Shown here piece by piece: positions 48,243 to 56,689 of a DNA stretch of 64,000 nt (positions are counted from its first letter, which is position 1; every line of letters begins with the position of its first letter). Source of the stretch: Candidatus Merdivicinus intestinigallinarum (GTDB lineage: Bacteria > Bacillota > Clostridia > Oscillospirales > Ruminococcaceae); the NCBI GenBank assembly GCA_018713335.1, contig DVOW01000025.1, positions 163,486 to 227,485 on the forward strand, given 5' to 3'. The notes beneath the pieces were generated by a model. That model made no database searches, had not been told where the DNA came from, and saw only the letters and a list, made by a program, of their open reading frames with translations. The translations under genes were made by a program, and so were the position numbers.

Positions 48243-50423
48243 ATGAATTTTCAAGCATCCGGGCTGGAAGAAGTGCGGCCCCTGTTGAAGGGGGAGGCCG
48301 TTTACAGCCTGGGGTTCAGCCTGGACGGCTGCGGGAGGCCGGTGAGGGGTATCTGCGCCGCCACCCGGACGGAACTTTGTATTTTCCGGGACGGAAAAGA
48401 AGTGTTCCGCTGCCCGCTTCAGGAGGTGGAGGAATATACCACCACTCAGCTGGTGGGAAGCGGCGCCTTCGGCATTATCCGGAACGGGAAACCGGAACAG
48501 CTCTGTATCTGCACCCAAAGCGAACTGAACGCCTTTGCCGAGCTGGGAAAGCTCTTGGAATACCACAAGGAAACCGGCGTGTTCCCGGAGCCGGACGGGG
48601 AGGATGAGGTGAAAACCTGCCCCAAATGCGGCAGTATCCTGCCCGAAGGCAGCGATCTCTGTTTCCGGTGCGCCCCAAAGAGCAAATACCTGGTCCGGGT
48701 CATCGGCCTGGCCGGGCGGTACAAATGGTCCCTGCTGGGGGCGGTGCTGGCTACCGCTATGAGCCAGCTTCTGTGGATCGTGTACCCTTACATGCAGCGG
48801 ATCGTCATCGACCACTACATCACCCCCAAAAACCAGGACTACAAAAGCCTGCTGATCCTGCTGGGATGCTACCTTCTGTTTCCGGCCGTCATGATGCTTT
48901 TGGAGTTTTTCAACGAACGCTGTACCACCAAGGTTTCCATTTCCGTGGGGCGGGACCTGCGGGGGGAACTGTTCCAGAAGATCCAGGAGCAGTCCATGAA
49001 GTCCATCACCAAAAGGACCACCGGCGAACAGATCAAGCGGATCACCAACGACACGGAAAAGATCCAGGAATTTGTGGCCAATCACGGCAAGGAAGCCGCG
49101 GTGCAGGTGCTGTCCACCCTGGTCATCCTGACGGTCATGCTGCTCCTCAACTGGAAGCTGACCCTCCTGGTGCTGATTCCGGTGCCTCTGGCGGTGGCGG
49201 CCACCCAGGTGATCTTTAAGTACATCCGCCGCAAATATGATCTGGTGTGGAACCGGTTCTCCCAGTCGGAATCCACCCTCCACGACATTTTGAGTGGGAT
49301 CATGGTGGTCAAAACCTACGGCAGCGAAAAGCGGGAGATCGCCCACTACACCGGCTATTCGGAACGGTTCGCCAAGAGCATGTACCGGGCGGACAAATTC
49401 TGGTTTTTGGTGTTCCCCATCATCGGCTTTATCATCACCATGGGGGAATATTTTTATCTGTATTTCGGCGGCCAGCAGGTCCTGATAGGAGGCATGACCC
49501 TGGGGGCGCTGATCCAGTTCGGCGCGTACATCGGCATGGTCTACGGCCCCCTGCGCTGGATTATCCAGCTGCCCCGATACATTGCCGAGGTGGCGGTCAG
49601 CGCCGCCAAGATCTACGAGGTCATCGACGAGAAGGAGGATGTCACCGACCAGGAAGACCCGGTGGAACTGGACATCCAGGGGAAAGTCACCTTTGACAAC
49701 GTTGGCTTCGGCTATAAGGTCTACAAGCCGGTTTTGAAAAATATCTCCTTTGAGGTGCAGCCTGGGGAGATGATCGGCATCGTGGGGCCTTCCGGCGTGG
49801 GAAAATCCACCCTCATCAACCTGATCATGCGGCTTTACGACGTAAGCTCCGGTTCCATCAAGATCGACGGGGTGGATCTGCGGGACATTTCCCAGCACTC
49901 CCTCCGGAGCCAGATCGGCGTGGTGCTCCAGGAAACCTACCTCTTTGAGGGGACGGTGCTGGACAACATCCTCTACGCCAAACCGGACGCCACTATGGAG
50001 GAAGTAGTGGCGGCGGCCAAAACTGCCAACGCCCACGACTTTATCTGCAAAATGCCCAACGCCTACCAGGAATACATCGGCAACAAGGGCTATAAGCTGT
50101 CCGGCGGCGAAAAACAGCGCATCGCTATTGCCCGGGCCATCCTCCGCAACCCCCGCATCCTGATCCTGGACGAGGCCACCGCCTCCCTGGATACGGAAAC
50201 GGAAAAGCTCATCCAGGAGGCCTTGGGGCGGCTCACCCAGAACCGCACCACCTTCGCCATCGCCCACCGGCTTTCCACCCTTCAGCACGCCGACCGGCTG
50301 GTGGTGCTGGACAAGGGGCGGATCGCCGAAATCGGCACCCACATGGAGCTGCTCCGCAATAAATCTGTTTATTACAACCTGGTCATGGCCCAGCGCCAGA
50401 CCTCCCGCCTGTCTAAAGAATAA
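48243..50423 (+). CDS. ABC exporter with N-terminal PH-like and zinc-ribbon domains (second of pair)
   Basis: This 726-residue protein has the same unusual plan as the first exporter: an N-terminal beta-rich domain (about 1-115, with RTELCIFRDGKEVFRCPL), a zinc ribbon (CPKCG at about 127-131 and CFRC at about 140-143), six membrane segments and an ATPase domain. Walker A is GPSGVGKST, signature LSGGEKQR, Walker B ILILDEATASLD and switch AIAHRLST, so both halves of the likely heterodimer are catalytic. The ATG follows AAAGGGAGGGAT and is 27 bases after the DUF1854 stop. A terminator closes the unit. Confidence 0.85.
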   Translation: MNFQASGLEEVRPLLKGEAVYSLGFSLDGCGRPVRGICAATRTELCIFRDGKEVFRCPLQEVEEYTTTQLVGSGAFGIIRNGKPEQLCICTQSELNAFAELGKLLEYHKETGVFPEPDGEDEVKTCPKCGSILPEGSDLCFRCAPKSKYLVRVIGLAGRYKWSLLGAVLATAMSQLLWIVYPYMQRIVIDHYITPKNQDYKSLLILLGCYLLFPAVMMLLEFFNERCTTKVSISVGRDLRGELFQKIQEQSMKSITKRTTGEQIKRITNDTEKIQEFVANHGKEAAVQVLSTLVILTVMLLLNWKLTLLVLIPVPLAVAATQVIFKYIRRKYDLVWNRFSQSESTLHDILSGIMVVKTYGSEKREIAHYTGYSERFAKSMYRADKFWFLVFPIIGFIITMGEYFYLYFGGQQVLIGGMTLGALIQFGAYIGMVYGPLRWIIQLPRYIAEVAVSAAKIYEVIDEKEDVTDQEDPVELDIQGKVTFDNVGFGYKVYKPVLKNISFEVQPGEMIGIVGPSGVGKSTLINLIMRLYDVSSGSIKIDGVDLRDISQHSLRSQIGVVLQETYLFEGTVLDNILYAKPDATMEEVVAAAKTANAHDFICKMPNAYQEYIGNKGYKLSGGEKQRIAIARAILRNPRILILDEATASLDTETEKLIQEALGRLTQNRTTFAIAHRLSTLQHADRLVVLDKGRIAEIGTHMELLRNKSVYYNLVMAQRQTSRLSKE

Positions 50424-50432
50424 GCGGCTTGA

Positions 50433-50465
50433 AATCCCCGGGGCCATAGGCTCTGGGGGTTTTTC
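50433..50465 (+). terminator. Terminator of the exporter-DUF1854 operon
   Basis: TCCCCGGGGCC / GGCTCTGGGGG arms with an ATA loop, then TTTTTCC. Confidence 0.75.
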
Positions 50466-50591
50466 CTCAAAAACACGCGCATTGGCGAGCGCCAGCTCTT
50501 AAAATGCCGGTACTGTCCTTTTTGGTTCAAAAAGCAGGCCGGGAAATCCGTAAACCGTGTCAAAAAAGGGTAAAATCAGCTTGGGCCTGTC

Positions 50592-50620
50592 TTGCTTTTC
50601 CAAAATAAACGTGCTACAAT
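50592..50620 (+). promoter_or_regulatory. Promoter of the TPR-like membrane protein gene
   Basis: TTGCTT (50592-50597), a 17-base spacer and TACAAT (50615-50620). Confidence 0.75.
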
Positions 50621-50662
50621 GAGTATTACTTCGGATAATATTCTGCGGAGGTTGATTTGAGT

Positions 50663-51559
50663 ATGTTCACCAAAAAGACAAATTTCAAGGCCATGAAGGC
50701 GGACGACGTGGTTGCGGCCTACCGGAAAAACGTCCTGATCTTCTGGGTTTGCCACGGGCTGACGGCAGTGATCCTGGCGGGCGTGGCGGCTGCCCTGATC
50801 TTGCAGAAGATCACGCTGTTCAACGCGGCCCTCAGCGTGTTTTTCCTGGTGGTTCTGAATTATTTGCTTTATGTGGGCCGCACTTACCAGTATCACATGC
50901 TGAACCAGATCATGAACCAGTACTGCGACCCGGTAAAAGCTGAGAAAGTGTTTCAAAAGCTCTATGACGGCAAGGTGAAGAAAAACCAGACCTTGATCAA
51001 CATTGCCCGGGCGCAGTGCTACCAGGGGAAATTCGGGGAGGCCTTGGACACCCTCCAGAATGTTTCCAAACCCAAGCCCGATTCCATCCTCATTTTCCTG
51101 TATTACAATGTCATGGCCCTCTGCTATGAAGGCTTAGGGCAGATGGATATGGTCATCGACGTCCGGGAACGGGCCAAAAAGGTGATGAACGGGTTAAAGG
51201 AAAATTCCCCCAACCTCCGCAACGGCCAGCAGCTTTTGACCATTATCGACGGCATCCTGACCTTCCACGAGGGGAGCTTCACCCGCAGCCGGGAAATCTA
51301 CGAGGAGCTGTTTGAAAATTCCTCCTTCCCTTTAAGCCGCATGACGGTCCTGTGCAAGCTGGCGAAAATGGAGCAGGTCACCGGTTCCACCCGCAGCGCC
51401 ATCGACCACTGCGAATATATCCTGGAATCCGGCGGGACAACCTTTTATGTAAAAGAGGCGAGAGAGATACTGGCCCTCTGCAAGCCTAAGAAGAAAAAAG
51501 CGGAACAAAAGGAGGAAGCGCAGGATGGAACTGAGCCAGATCCGGCAGAGGATCGATGA
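50663..51559 (+). CDS. Membrane-anchored TPR-like protein
   Basis: This 298-residue protein has two N-terminal membrane segments (about residues 27-68), then paired helices that look like tetratricopeptide repeats: LINIARAQCYQGKFGEALDTL, YYNVMALCYEGLGQMDMVIDV and TILDGILTFHEGSF-type units. A charged Lys/Glu tail ends the protein. It is probably a scaffold on the cytoplasmic membrane face. A TTG at 50657 is an alternative start with closer ribosome spacing; the ATG at 50663 is given. Its end overlaps the next gene by 35 bases. Confidence 0.7.
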   Translation: MFTKKTNFKAMKADDVVAAYRKNVLIFWVCHGLTAVILAGVAAALILQKITLFNAALSVFFLVVLNYLLYVGRTYQYHMLNQIMNQYCDPVKAEKVFQKLYDGKVKKNQTLINIARAQCYQGKFGEALDTLQNVSKPKPDSILIFLYYNVMALCYEGLGQMDMVIDVRERAKKVMNGLKENSPNLRNGQQLLTIIDGILTFHEGSFTRSREIYEELFENSSFPLSRMTVLCKLAKMEQVTGSTRSAIDHCEYILESGGTTFYVKEAREILALCKPKKKKAEQKEEAQDGTEPDPAEDR

Positions 51560-52307
51560 ACTGAACGGGGAGCTGCTCCGTCTTTTTGAGGAACGGATGG
51601 CTTTGTGCGCCCAGGTGGCGGAGGAAAAGAAGAAAAACGGGATGGAGGTATTCGCCCCGGTCCGAGAAGTGGAGATCTTGAACTGGGTGCGGCAGACGGC
51701 TTCCCCGGAACTGGCGGGATATGACGTTTCCTTCTTCAATGGGCTCATGGCTTTGAGCCGGCAGTACCAGTCCCAGCTTCTGGACCTGGGGCCGTCGCCG
51801 GCGGGCATCCCCTCCGGCATCCGGACCGAACGGCTGGAATTGTTCCCCCTGGATATGCAGGCGGCCCCCGCCGTTTACTCCCTGACCTCCGACCCGGAGG
51901 TCGCCCGGTATATGCGGTTCGACACCCACACCCGGCCGGAACAGGCGGAGGAGCTGATCCGGGAATGGACCTCCGGCGGGAACCTATCCTATGTTGTCCT
52001 CAAAAACGACGGGGAATTTGTGGGGGTATTCAGCATACAGCCGGACAAGGAAGCGGCCGGGGTCCTGAACATGTCCCTTTTCCTGTCGCCGGACCACTGG
52101 GGCCAGGGATACTGCGGGGAGATCACCGAGCTGGCTGTCAAAATGGCCCGGGACATCCTCCACGGGAAAATGCTGCGGGCTTATGTCCGGGACGCCAACA
52201 CCCCTTCCCGCAAGGCCCTGGAAAAAGCGGGCTTTGCGCAGGCCCGGGGATTTGCCGGTGAGAAGGGCGCGGTCCTTGTTTACGAATACCTGCTGGAACG
52301 GCAGTGA
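51525..52307 (+). CDS. Chorismate mutase (AroQ class) fused to a GNAT acetyltransferase
   Basis: Residues 1-90 of 260 are an AroQ-type chorismate mutase: LSQIRQRIDELN, LFEERMALCAQVAEEKKKNG, VREVEILNWV and MALSRQYQS carry the active-site Arg, Lys, Glu and Gln residues seen in the EcCM family. Residues about 97-258 are a RimJ/RimL-like GNAT domain (RTERLELFPL, DHWGQGYCGEITELAV, RDANTPSRKALEKAGF). The mutase converts chorismate to prephenate; the acyl acceptor is unknown. The start lies within the end of the TPR-like gene, with AAAGGAGGAAG upstream. A terminator follows. Confidence 0.85.
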   Translation: MELSQIRQRIDELNGELLRLFEERMALCAQVAEEKKKNGMEVFAPVREVEILNWVRQTASPELAGYDVSFFNGLMALSRQYQSQLLDLGPSPAGIPSGIRTERLELFPLDMQAAPAVYSLTSDPEVARYMRFDTHTRPEQAEELIREWTSGGNLSYVVLKNDGEFVGVFSIQPDKEAAGVLNMSLFLSPDHWGQGYCGEITELAVKMARDILHGKMLRAYVRDANTPSRKALEKAGFAQARGFAGEKGAVLVYEYLLERQ

Positions 52308-52365
52308 TTTTGGGCGCAATAGGCCCTCCATGCAAATAAAAACGTTTTGAAATCAATATTCCGGA

Positions 52366-52406
52366 AAACCCGGCTGGCTTTTTTCAGAAGGCCAGCCGGG
52401 TTTCTT
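52366..52406 (+). terminator. Terminator of the TPR / chorismate mutase-GNAT unit
   Basis: Perfect 13-base arms AAACCCGGCTGGC / GCCAGCCGGGTTT; the tail is TTTCTT. Confidence 0.85.
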
Positions 52407-52455
52407 AGCAGTGATTTGGATCTTGCCTCCGATACCGCCGGGCTTTTTCAAAAAA

Positions 52456-52878
52456 TCAGCAGTATCCCATTTTCGCCAGCAGCCGGCGGGTGTGCCATAC
52501 CTTGCGGTAGACAGAGGTGCGGTTTATGCCCAGCTGGCAGGCAATCTCCGAAACCGCGTAGCCGTCCAGCAGCCGCCGCGCAATATGCTCCAGGTCCCGG
52601 GGCAGGGAACGGAGCGCTTCGTCCGCTTCCAGCTCCAGCTGGACGTCCCGCATGCTGCTTCCTTCATAGTAGCCGCCCATGCTCTTCGGGTCCTGGGCCT
52701 CCAGGGAGCAATGGCGGCGCGTTTCTTTGTGCTGGATGTTGTATCCCTGCCGGTCCAATTCGCGGAGCTCCAGGATCCAATCCGCTTTTTGCCCAGAGAA
52801 ACTGCCCCTTGTCACTGTGGCGGTTTCCCCTGTGGCAAAAAAATAGGTATACTGGTCGTTGGTCTGATCCTTTTTCAT
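52456..52878 (-). CDS. Sigma-70 region 4-like helix-turn-helix protein
   Basis: The C-terminal 55 of 140 residues look like sigma factor region 4: ALRSLPRDLEHIARRLL then AVSEIACQLGINRTSVYRKV, a helix-turn-helix. The N-terminal half (charged, with GYYEGSSMRDVQLELEAD) does not contain a clear region 2, so it is not a standard ECF sigma factor and may be a phage-like or accessory regulator. The ATG at 52878 has AGGAGGG 11 bases upstream. It is read away from the 53090 gene, sharing the control region between them. Confidence 0.65.
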   Translation of the reverse strand: MKKDQTNDQYTYFFATGETATVTRGSFSGQKADWILELRELDRQGYNIQHKETRRHCSLEAQDPKSMGGYYEGSSMRDVQLELEADEALRSLPRDLEHIARRLLDGYAVSEIACQLGINRTSVYRKVWHTRRLLAKMGYC

Positions 52879-52978
52879 AATGTATGGGTCCCTCCTGACG
52901 GGGCGCCGGCAAGCCCTTTTTGTGATGTCTTTATTTTATCAGGAAAAGGCCGCCCTGTCCTTCCAAGCCGCGCGTCCG

Positions 52979-53026
52979 GATATTTCAAATATCAAATTGT
53001 TTTTTACAAATGATATTGCAAATATC
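52979..53026. promoter_or_regulatory. Twin palindromic operators
   Basis: GATATTTCAAATATC (52979-52993) and GATATTGCAAATATC (53012-53026) share the form GATATT-N3-AATATC. Their starts are 33 bases apart, about three helical turns, so a regulator could bind both on one face. The second site covers the -35 box of the promoter of the 53090 gene, which suggests repression. Confidence 0.7.
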
Positions 53027-53044
53027 CTATTTATCAAGTATAAT
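53016..53044 (+). promoter_or_regulatory. Promoter of the 53090 gene
   Basis: TTGCAA (53016-53021), a 17-base spacer and a perfect TATAAT (53039-53044). The -35 box lies inside the second palindrome. Confidence 0.85.
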
Positions 53045-53089
53045 AGGATGTATATTAGAAATGACCACACAAAAAAGGAGGACAAAGAC

Positions 53090-54142
53090 ATGAGGACCCA
53101 GTCAGAAAAAAAGCTGGAGCAGATCCAAGCCGTGAAAAAACGCCTGTACCAGAAGTACAATCAGTTTACCGCCAATGGCGGGACGCTGTATGCTCTTCAT
53201 CAGATCCTCAATAACGAGCAGGACTTTGAGCTGAACTATGATACCCTGCGGAAAACCCTGAATCCCGATTCAACGACCCTGGATTTTTTCTGTGTGCTGG
53301 CCCTTTGCCGGTATTGGAAGCTGGATACGGCGTATATCCTGTCTTCCCCGGAAAATACCGAAATGCCCATGCCCTCCGCCGAGTCCATGACGGATTCCAT
53401 TAAATTCAAAGTGCTGGACGACCCGGCATACCTTGGGACCTACTATGGGTTCCTGTTCTCCAACAAAAAAGACAATTCCGACCTGCACCGGCTGTGTCTG
53501 AAGATCGAACTTTCCCAGGACGGCAGCTTTGCCGCGGCATTGACAGTGGAAAGCAGCGTTGTCGGCCAGGAGGGGGTCCGGCCGCTGAAAAAGGAGCTCC
53601 ACGGCGTCCCCATCCTGTCCACGTTCAACAGCAATATTTCCATTACCCTGACGGATGATATCGGAAACTTCTTTTTCCTGTACATGAACTACCAAAAATA
53701 CATCACGCCCCGGGTCTTTTATCGGAAAGGGATCGCTGTCACCTCCGCCGCTACGGACGAGAGGGAGCCTGTCATGCAGTCCTTTGTGTTGTTTGACCGT
53801 CCTGTCCCGGAGGAAAAGCTCTGCTTCATCCCCGGCCTCCTGTTTCCGCCCCAGGATTCCTGCCCCATTACGGAAGGATCCCTGCGCGCGCTGAAAGAGG
53901 GATACCCCATCGTGGCCCAGCTGACGGAAGAATTTGATTACATGATCAAGGAGCACCGGGAAACCGTTTATGATATCAATGAAGCTTCGATTCTCGCGGA
54001 AAAATCGTCCATGAGCAAGGAAGACCGACTAAAAGCGCTGGCCCTGCTGAAGGAAAAGGCCCTGGCCGCCAATCAGTTCTTTTTTTCCTCCAACCTGACA
54101 GAAAGCGCGGGATTTGTCAGGGACTACCTGCTCCGTCCGTAG
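53090..54142 (+). CDS. Uncharacterised protein under operator control
   Basis: I do not recognise this 350-residue protein. The first 85 residues are helical (LEQIQAVKKRLYQKYNQF, LYALHQILN, YDTLRKTLNPDS, FFCVLALCRYWKLDTAYIL) and could be a divergent helix-turn-helix. The rest is mixed alpha/beta with a strand-rich middle (about 150-280, e.g. NFFFLYMNYQKYI) and a helical end. No membrane segment or signal peptide. The ATG at 53090 has AAAAGGAGG; the upstream open frame crosses the promoter. The twin palindromes suggest tight regulation, possibly by itself or the divergent gene. Confidence 0.65.
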   Translation: MRTQSEKKLEQIQAVKKRLYQKYNQFTANGGTLYALHQILNNEQDFELNYDTLRKTLNPDSTTLDFFCVLALCRYWKLDTAYILSSPENTEMPMPSAESMTDSIKFKVLDDPAYLGTYYGFLFSNKKDNSDLHRLCLKIELSQDGSFAAALTVESSVVGQEGVRPLKKELHGVPILSTFNSNISITLTDDIGNFFFLYMNYQKYITPRVFYRKGIAVTSAATDEREPVMQSFVLFDRPVPEEKLCFIPGLLFPPQDSCPITEGSLRALKEGYPIVAQLTEEFDYMIKEHRETVYDINEASILAEKSSMSKEDRLKALALLKEKALAANQFFFSSNLTESAGFVRDYLLRP

Positions 54143-54272
54143 TCATGCCTACATCACCCCCCGGCTGAAGGTTTACAGCACATGATGTTTTCTGTGCAAG
54201 ATTTGAGCGATGCGATGCTTTTATTACGGCGTGATCTCCGAAATCAATGGAAACAGAAAGAGGGAATGTGAT

Positions 54273-55511
54273 ATGAGCATGAAGAGGAGCATCAAAGAGG
54301 AAAGAGAGGACAAAGGGATGGAAAGGGGCTTGGCTTTTCTGGGATACCTGGCCCTGCTGGGCTTGATCTGCTGGCAGTATTTCAACCTGACCCGGGGCGG
54401 TCCCGTGCTGGCGGTGACAGCCGCAGGGATTCTGGGCGTCGTGGCGGGGTGGTTCGCCGTTGGGAACACCAGATCCAGATCCGTCCATTTTTTGATCCGC
54501 TTCCTTTTCCTGTTTGGGTTCGTGTATTGGCTCTGCTATAATCTGACCCATGGCGCGTCCCCGGTCATTACGGTGCTGTCCTGGGTCCTGGGGCTTGTAT
54601 GGAGCTGGTCTCTCAGCGCCCGGCTGGGCGACGGGCTGCCGGTACGCCTTTTGAACACCGTTTCCTTATGGGGCAGTATCCTCTTTTACGGCGGCGCCTT
54701 CCTTTTGCTCCTTCCGGCTTCCGCCAAATCGCTTGCGGGATATGTCGCTGGTAGGGATTGGCTGAGGGCGGCCTCTGCCGCGGCCCTTTGCGTCCCCCTG
54801 GTTTTCTTCGGCGTTTATTCCATAGCCGCCGTCTGGAAAATGCAGATCGCTGAATTTTTCATCTGCTACCTGCATACGGGGCTGGGGCCGAGGCTGCAGG
54901 TGACCGAGGGCAAGTCATACCGTGTCCCCAAGACCATGAAATACGCGTATGCGGCGCTGCGGCCTCATGATTTCCGGCCCCGCCCGGGCCGGGATGCGGA
55001 GTACTACGGGGTTTTGTGCATACGGTGCGCCGACCTGGCCTATGAGTTATATCAAACCCGGGATTCTCAAAATAAAAAGTATGCCCTGCCGGCGGACAAG
55101 GAGTTGGGCAGCTTTGAGATCGGGGTGTTTTTCACCGGCGCCTGCGCGCTTTTGGAAAAAGAAGGGGAGATCTCCAGGGCCAGGGATTACGTTGAAAAAC
55201 GACTGGAGTTGTACGGGTGGCAGGAGGAAACCGACTATGATTTCTGCCAGATCATGAGGGACAGGCAGCGCCTGGACGACGGAAGGCCCAAAGACCCCGC
55301 CGTGGAAGAGGAGCTCTTGGAAAAATGGAAACGGGCCCAGGAAAAAAGTATGGGGCCGAACGGGCATCCCAGGCGGGAACGCGGGGAAAAGAACCCCTTG
55401 GTCCGCAAGATCTTGGAGGAGTCGGAGGGCGATCCTGACAAGGAATATGAGCTGTATCTGTTCCGCAATATTTTAGGCGGCTCCAGGGATTCCGACGGCA
55501 GCAGCCGGTGA
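54273..55511 (+). CDS. Membrane protein with cytoplasmic C-terminal domain, unknown family
   Basis: This 412-residue protein has a short charged N-terminus, about six or seven membrane segments (roughly residues 17-215, e.g. GLAFLGYLALLGLICW and FLIRFLFLFGFVYWLCY), then a hydrophilic domain of about 190 residues rich in Glu, Arg and Lys (DYVEKRLELYGWQEETDYDF, EEELLEKWKRAQEKSMG). I do not recognise it. The ATG at 54273 is chosen over 54210; the ribosome site AGAGGGAA is modest. It lies 130 bases after the 53090 gene, and may share its transcript. Confidence 0.6.
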   Translation: MSMKRSIKEEREDKGMERGLAFLGYLALLGLICWQYFNLTRGGPVLAVTAAGILGVVAGWFAVGNTRSRSVHFLIRFLFLFGFVYWLCYNLTHGASPVITVLSWVLGLVWSWSLSARLGDGLPVRLLNTVSLWGSILFYGGAFLLLLPASAKSLAGYVAGRDWLRAASAAALCVPLVFFGVYSIAAVWKMQIAEFFICYLHTGLGPRLQVTEGKSYRVPKTMKYAYAALRPHDFRPRPGRDAEYYGVLCIRCADLAYELYQTRDSQNKKYALPADKELGSFEIGVFFTGACALLEKEGEISRARDYVEKRLELYGWQEETDYDFCQIMRDRQRLDDGRPKDPAVEEELLEKWKRAQEKSMGPNGHPRRERGEKNPLVRKILEESEGDPDKEYELYLFRNILGGSRDSDGSSR

Positions 55512-55575
55512 TTTCGGCTGTTTGCGGCGGAGGCGGTCCATTTCCAATGAGAATGCGGTCAGCCGGACAGCGCTT

Positions 55576-55619
55576 GGGGCGTACCGCGTTTTTGCGGTGC
55601 GCCCCGTTATTTTTTTTAT
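55576..55619 (+). terminator. Rho-independent terminator
   Basis: GGGGCGTACCGC / GCGGTGCGCCCC arms with a GTTTTT loop, then GTTATTTTTTTT. Confidence 0.9.
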
Positions 55620-55727
55620 CCGGATCCCCAGCTTTTTTGCCGGAGTTTCCGAAATCCAGTATGTTTACAAAATATTCGCATTATCGATTAGAATAATTAT
55701 ACGCTAGTTAATGAGTTTATGTCAACA

Positions 55728-55752
55728 CTACCATTACATACACTAATGGTAG
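55728..55752. promoter_or_regulatory. Palindrome at the ribosome site of the XRE gene
   Basis: Perfect nine-base arms CTACCATTA / TAATGGTAG around CATACAC; the right arm runs into the AGGAGGT ribosome site. It could be an operator for the encoded repressor or an RNA hairpin that limits translation. Confidence 0.65.
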
Positions 55753-55764
55753 GAGGTTGGATCT

Positions 55765-56109
55765 ATGCAAGAAAAGAAGCAAATCAATACGGAAATCGGC
55801 GCTCGGATCAAAGAAGAACGGGAAAAAGCGGGCCTGACCCAGGAACGTTTTTCCGAGCTCATTGGGCTGGGGCCGAAAAGCGTGTCCGCCTTTGAACGGG
55901 GGACTGTGGGGATCTCATTCACCACCCTGAAAAAAATCTGCCAGGTGCTGTCTGTTTCCAGCGACCAGATTCTGTTTGGAAAGGCGGACCCCGACGGCAG
56001 CGACTTATCAGAGCTGGTCCATCGGCTGGAACGCCTTTCACCCAAACAGTTCGCCATTACAAAGGAAGTGGTGTTTAAACTGCTGGAGGCATTTTCTTTG
56101 GAGGAATAA
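55765..56109 (+). CDS. XRE-family transcriptional regulator
   Basis: This 114-residue protein has a canonical XRE/Cro helix-turn-helix at residues 10-65: IGARIKEEREKAGLTQERFSELIGLGPKSVSAFERG...ISFTTLKKICQVLSVSSDQILFG. A short helical tail (LVHRLERLSPKQFAITKEVV) may serve dimer formation. The upstream palindrome makes self-repression likely. The surrounding control region (55650-55750) is more AT-rich than average. Ribosome site AGGAGGT, seven or eight bases from the ATG. A single gene. Confidence 0.88.
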   Translation: MQEKKQINTEIGARIKEEREKAGLTQERFSELIGLGPKSVSAFERGTVGISFTTLKKICQVLSVSSDQILFGKADPDGSDLSELVHRLERLSPKQFAITKEVVFKLLEAFSLEE

Positions 56110-56147
56110 GGATGGAAGCAAGGACATTTCTGCCCTTGCTTATTTTT

Positions 56148-56465
56148 TTACTTACAGCCGTCCGCTTCTTCCTGCCGGAGCTTTTCCAGGTAAAAGCTCC
56201 GCAGCGCCTCCAATTCCTCCGCTATTTCCTCCTTTGATTTTTTGGCTTCCCGGAACAGCTGATATTCCCGGTCGGAAATGGCCTGGTCCAGCAGTTCCGC
56301 AAATAATTCTTCCGGCGTGTTGCACAGGACCGCTTCAAAGCTGTCAGCATAGGGTTCCTCGTAAAACAATCGGACGTATCCCCAGGATGTCCTGAGGATC
56401 TTGACGTGGGATTGATGGATCAAAAAATCCCGAAACGTATCCAATACCTGCCTGTATGTCGCCAT
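56148..56465 (-). CDS. Small hypothetical protein
   Basis: This 105-residue protein, starting MATYRQVLDTFRDFLIHQSH, is not one I recognise. It shows a mixed N-terminal part (VKILRTSWGYVRLFYEEPYAD) and a long acidic C-terminal helix (EAKKSKEEIAEELEALRSFY). The ATG at 56465 is selected over an upstream start because AAAGGAG is 11 bases ahead. It converges with the XRE gene. Codon pattern looks normal for the region. Confidence 0.6.
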   Translation of the reverse strand: MATYRQVLDTFRDFLIHQSHVKILRTSWGYVRLFYEEPYADSFEAVLCNTPEELFAELLDQAISDREYQLFREAKKSKEEIAEELEALRSFYLEKLRQEEADGCK

Positions 56466-56634
56466 GGCGCTGTTTTCTCCTTTCTCTGTCCCGATGGAGC
56501 TTTTCCCACAGGGGCCTTTCACCTGTAGGCCACGGCGGGAGGCATTTGCTGCGCAAAAAAAGGAAAAAGAGCAAAAAAATTTCTGCTCCGGAAACGGCCC
56601 TTGATGCCGGGAGAAATCCCTGCCGTGACCGCTA

Positions 56635-56663
56635 TTGAAATTGTCGGGAAAACACGTTATACT
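56635..56663 (+). promoter_or_regulatory. Promoter of the DUF5680-GH92 unit
   Basis: TTGAAA (56635-56640), a 17-base spacer and TATACT (56658-56663). Confidence 0.75.
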
Positions 56664-56689
56664 AAGGGATAGAAAGGCGGTGGATACAA

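Noticed and set aside
48054..50447. Very long minus-strand open frame (797 codons) opposite the second zinc-ribbon exporter
   Set aside because: It mirrors the codon pattern of the real gene, is rich in His/Gly/Asp/Gln typical of antisense frames in GC-rich DNA, and lacks a ribosome site.
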